Shown here piece after piece: positions 4,911 through 6,129 of a DNA stretch of 6,129 bases. Origin of the DNA: Opitutaceae bacterium (GTDB lineage Bacteria > Verrucomicrobiota > Verrucomicrobiae > Opitutales > Opitutaceae); NCBI GenBank assembly GCA_031266495.1, contig JAISAX010000744.1:1-6129 (forward strand). Reading direction: 5' to 3'. The translations under genes were made by a program, and so were the position numbers. The notes under the pieces are model-generated. The model was given only the letters and a program-made list of their open reading frames with translations, did not search any database and was not told where the DNA came from. Position 1 is the stretch's first letter, and each line of letters opens with the position of its first letter.

Positions 4911-5678
4911 TCACTTCTGCGGCGTCCACGGCAGTTTTTTCTGTTCGGCGCCGCCGAGCGGGATTTCCGGAAGAGCGCGGGTTTTTACGTGGCCGTCGAA
5001 GTAGGCGAGGTTCGCTTTTTCGCTGTGCCGGAGCGCCAGTTTGCTGGCGGAGAATCCGGTGAAGTCGCGTTCGGTCGCGTCAAGGAAGAGGACGACATGC
5101 GCGGCGGGTTGCACCTGGGAGTATTTGTAACCGGAGTTTTTGTTGTCAGCCGGATCGGGGTTGATCTGGCCGTTGACGAGGAAGTTTTTTCCGTAGTCGG
5201 ATTGGTGTGACGCGGTGATGAGAAAGGCGCCGGCGGGACAGGCAAAGATGCCGGGCGGACGAATGCCTTTGTCCTGCAGCGAGGTGATCGCCGTCGGTTT
5301 GTCGGAGTAAGCGTAGGGACCGAGTATCTGGCACCAGGTTTTGGTGCCGCCCGAGGCGGCGGGTTTTTCGGTATTATGCACCACCGTGTCGCGATTGTCG
5401 GCAGCGTGAAGTTGCGCGGCAATGACGAGTTGACGGAGGTTGCTGATGCAGCGTGCGGTGCGCGCACTGGCCCGGACGCGGCTCGCGGTGGGCAGGATGA
5501 TGGCGGCAAGGATGCCGATGATGGTGATGACCGTCAGTAACTCGATAAGCGTGAAGGCGTCGAAACGGCGGCGGTCTTCACGTGAAGACCTGAGAGGATA
5601 CGGAGCGAAGCTCCGTATCCTCTCAGAAATGGGCCTTTGATGCGCTTGATCCGCTTCATGTCCGGGGAGGGAATACAT
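4911..5678 (-). CDS. prepilin-like protein with N-terminal cleavage/methylation motif and H-X9-DG motif
   Basis: A 255-residue pilin-like protein from ATG 5678. The prepilin signal is FTLIE at 42-46, with Glu46 at +5 and a hydrophobic helix LLTVITIIGILAAIILP (47-63). The residue before the cut is Ala41 rather than the canonical Gly. RTARCISNLRQL (74-85), IFACPA (144-149) and H218 with D228-G229 (H-X9-DG) follow the usual order of this family. It is probably membrane-anchored after prepilin peptidase processing. Residues 18-36 are encoded by two adjacent palindromes. No start codon lies between them and FTLIE. The frame stays open back to 5957, but that extension overlaps the partial gene at 5798 and crosses the TTGACA promoter element, so 5678 is preferred; no Shine-Dalgarno is seen. 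The PEP-CTERM gene follows after 103 bp. The role is unknown; it is paralogous in layout to the gene at 127-951. Confidence 0.87.
   Translation of the reverse strand: MYSLPGHEADQAHQRPISERIRSFAPYPLRSSREDRRRFDAFTLIELLTVITIIGILAAIILPTASRVRASARTARCISNLRQLVIAAQLHAADNRDTVVHNTEKPAASGGTKTWCQILGPYAYSDKPTAITSLQDKGIRPPGIFACPAGAFLITASHQSDYGKNFLVNGQINPDPADNKNSGYKYSQVQPAAHVVLFLDATERDFTGFSASKLALRHSEKANLAYFDGHVKTRALPEIPLGGAEQKKLPWTPQK
5573..5626. repeat. two adjoining perfect palindromes inside the prepilin leader
   Basis: GGTCTTCACGTGAAGACC (5573-5590) is a perfect 18-bp palindrome without a loop. It shares base 5590 with a perfect 17-bp stem (5590-5606 with 5610-5626) closed by a 3-nt GAA loop. Together they cover 54 bp (a multiple of 3) and code for leader residues of the prepilin-like protein just before FTLIE. 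The mRNA would fold strongly here, so the start region may be regulated by structure. Confidence 0.9.
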
Positions 5679-5735
5679 GATGTTATTGGTGTTTGTGCAG
5701 GCAAACGGTTTGGTGAAGTTGGGCAGGGAATCAAT

Positions 5736-5756
5736 AATTCGACGTTGAATTGTCAA
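5736..5756 (-). promoter_or_regulatory. candidate promoter -35 and operator for the minus-strand prepilin-like gene
   Basis: On the minus strand a consensus -35 TTGACA (5756-5751) lies in an AT-rich gap about 73 bp before the ATG at 5678. Overlapping its last base and filling the spacer is AATTCGACGTTGAATT (5736-5751), palindromic at 14 of 16 positions with a central ACGT. A LacI-like repressor could bind there, but this is inferred. No convincing -10 hexamer is found at 16-18 bp; TTGATT and TGATTC are poor matches. Confidence 0.45.
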
Positions 5757-5797
5757 GGGGCAAAATACCCGCTTTTTTACATTCGGGAGCGTTTTTA

Positions 5798-6129
5798 TCA
5801 GGTGCGTGGAGGAGAGGGGAGAGAGCCGGGAAGCTGCGTCCGGTCCCGGAGCAGGATGTCCAGGGTTTCGGGGGTTATGGGAGGTTGTCCCGGTTCTTCG
5901 GGTTCGATGCGGAGGAGAAGGTTTTTTTCGCTTTCTCCGGGACGCAGGCGGAGCCACTGGGGAGGACTTTCCCTCGCGATCACCGCGTGGCCGAGGATGC
6001 GCCGGGGGATGCCTTCAGGGGTTTCCAGCCAGACGCGCACGATGCGGGGAACCGTTCCGGTGTATCGGATATTCGGTGACACACCGATCCAGCGGAGGGA
6101 AGGAGAGGGCGGGGGGGCGATCCCGATCC
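5798..6129 (-). CDS. 3' part of an unidentified gene running off the right edge
   Basis: An open frame enters from the right edge and ends at TGA (5800-5798), giving about 110 visible C-terminal residues. The sequence alternates hydrophobic and polar residues (for example IRYTGTVPRIVRVWLETPEG and WLRLRPGESEKNLLLRIEP), consistent with a beta-sandwich domain, and ends in a Pro-rich tail. A GTG at 6082 could start a 94-residue protein, but the frame continues to the edge in a plausible coding style (LRWIGVSPN), so a truncated longer gene is preferred. I do not recognise the family; an extracellular or carbohydrate-related accessory domain is only a guess. It lies 119 bp upstream of the prepilin-like gene on the same strand, though that gene seems to have its own promoter. 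Confidence 0.55.
   Translation of the reverse strand, partial: IGIAPPPSPSLRWIGVSPNIRYTGTVPRIVRVWLETPEGIPRRILGHAVIARESPPQWLRLRPGESEKNLLLRIEPEEPGQPPITPETLDILLRDRTQLPGSLPSPPRT

Noticed and set aside
5761..5797. Possible intrinsic terminator between the partial gene and the second prepilin
   Set aside because: The only stem is 4 bp (CCCG/CGGG) and the A/T runs are not correctly placed after it.
5679..5957. Extension of the second prepilin-like gene to an ATG at 5957
   Set aside because: It would add 93 residues of noncoding-like sequence, overlap the partial gene ending at 5798, and cover a consensus TTGACA element.
1..6129. CRISPR array, tRNA, rRNA, insertion sequence or riboswitch
   Set aside because: No regularly spaced repeats, cloverleaf or conserved RNA motifs, or transposase motifs were seen on either strand. 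The repeats present are palindromes or simple tracts.

Overview
The window is GC-rich with strongly C-biased third codon positions. It carries two PEP-CTERM surface proteins, two prepilin-like proteins with the H-X9-DG motif, and several long palindromic repeats. Together these suggest a Verrucomicrobiota genome, probably Opitutaceae-like. Planctomycetes or Lentisphaerae are less likely alternatives. This assignment is inferred from gene content; no marker gene is present.

Layout, left to right. Positions 1-126 are a leader with C9, C12 and C18 runs. Next comes a plus-strand pair: a prepilin-like gene (127-951), a short gap with a C/CT tract and a tandem repeat, and a PEP-CTERM gene (1025-1846). 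A complex palindromic element (1859-1964) separates this pair from a translationally coupled two-gene operon: a HAD-family phosphatase (2018-2638) and a PhnP-like metallo-beta-lactamase-fold hydrolase (2635-3441). A strong hairpin (3446-3494) and a 282-bp intergenic stretch lead to a small DUF433 antitoxin-like gene (3724-3900). From there to the right edge all genes are on the minus strand, read right to left: the 3' part of an unidentified gene running off the edge (6129-5798), a second prepilin-like gene (5678-4911) and a second PEP-CTERM gene (4807-3908).

The main observation is that the same two-gene module, H-X9-DG prepilin followed by a PEP-CTERM protein, occurs twice in opposite orientations with unrelated PEP-CTERM bodies. 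In both copies a poly-C tract lies between the two genes, and the prepilin leader peptide is encoded through a large inverted repeat placed just before the FTLIE prepilin signal. Type IV pilin-like processing and exosortase sorting would both place these products in the cell envelope, so each pair plausibly forms a co-expressed surface unit. The HAD/metallohydrolase operon and the DUF433 gene between the modules have no evident functional link to them.
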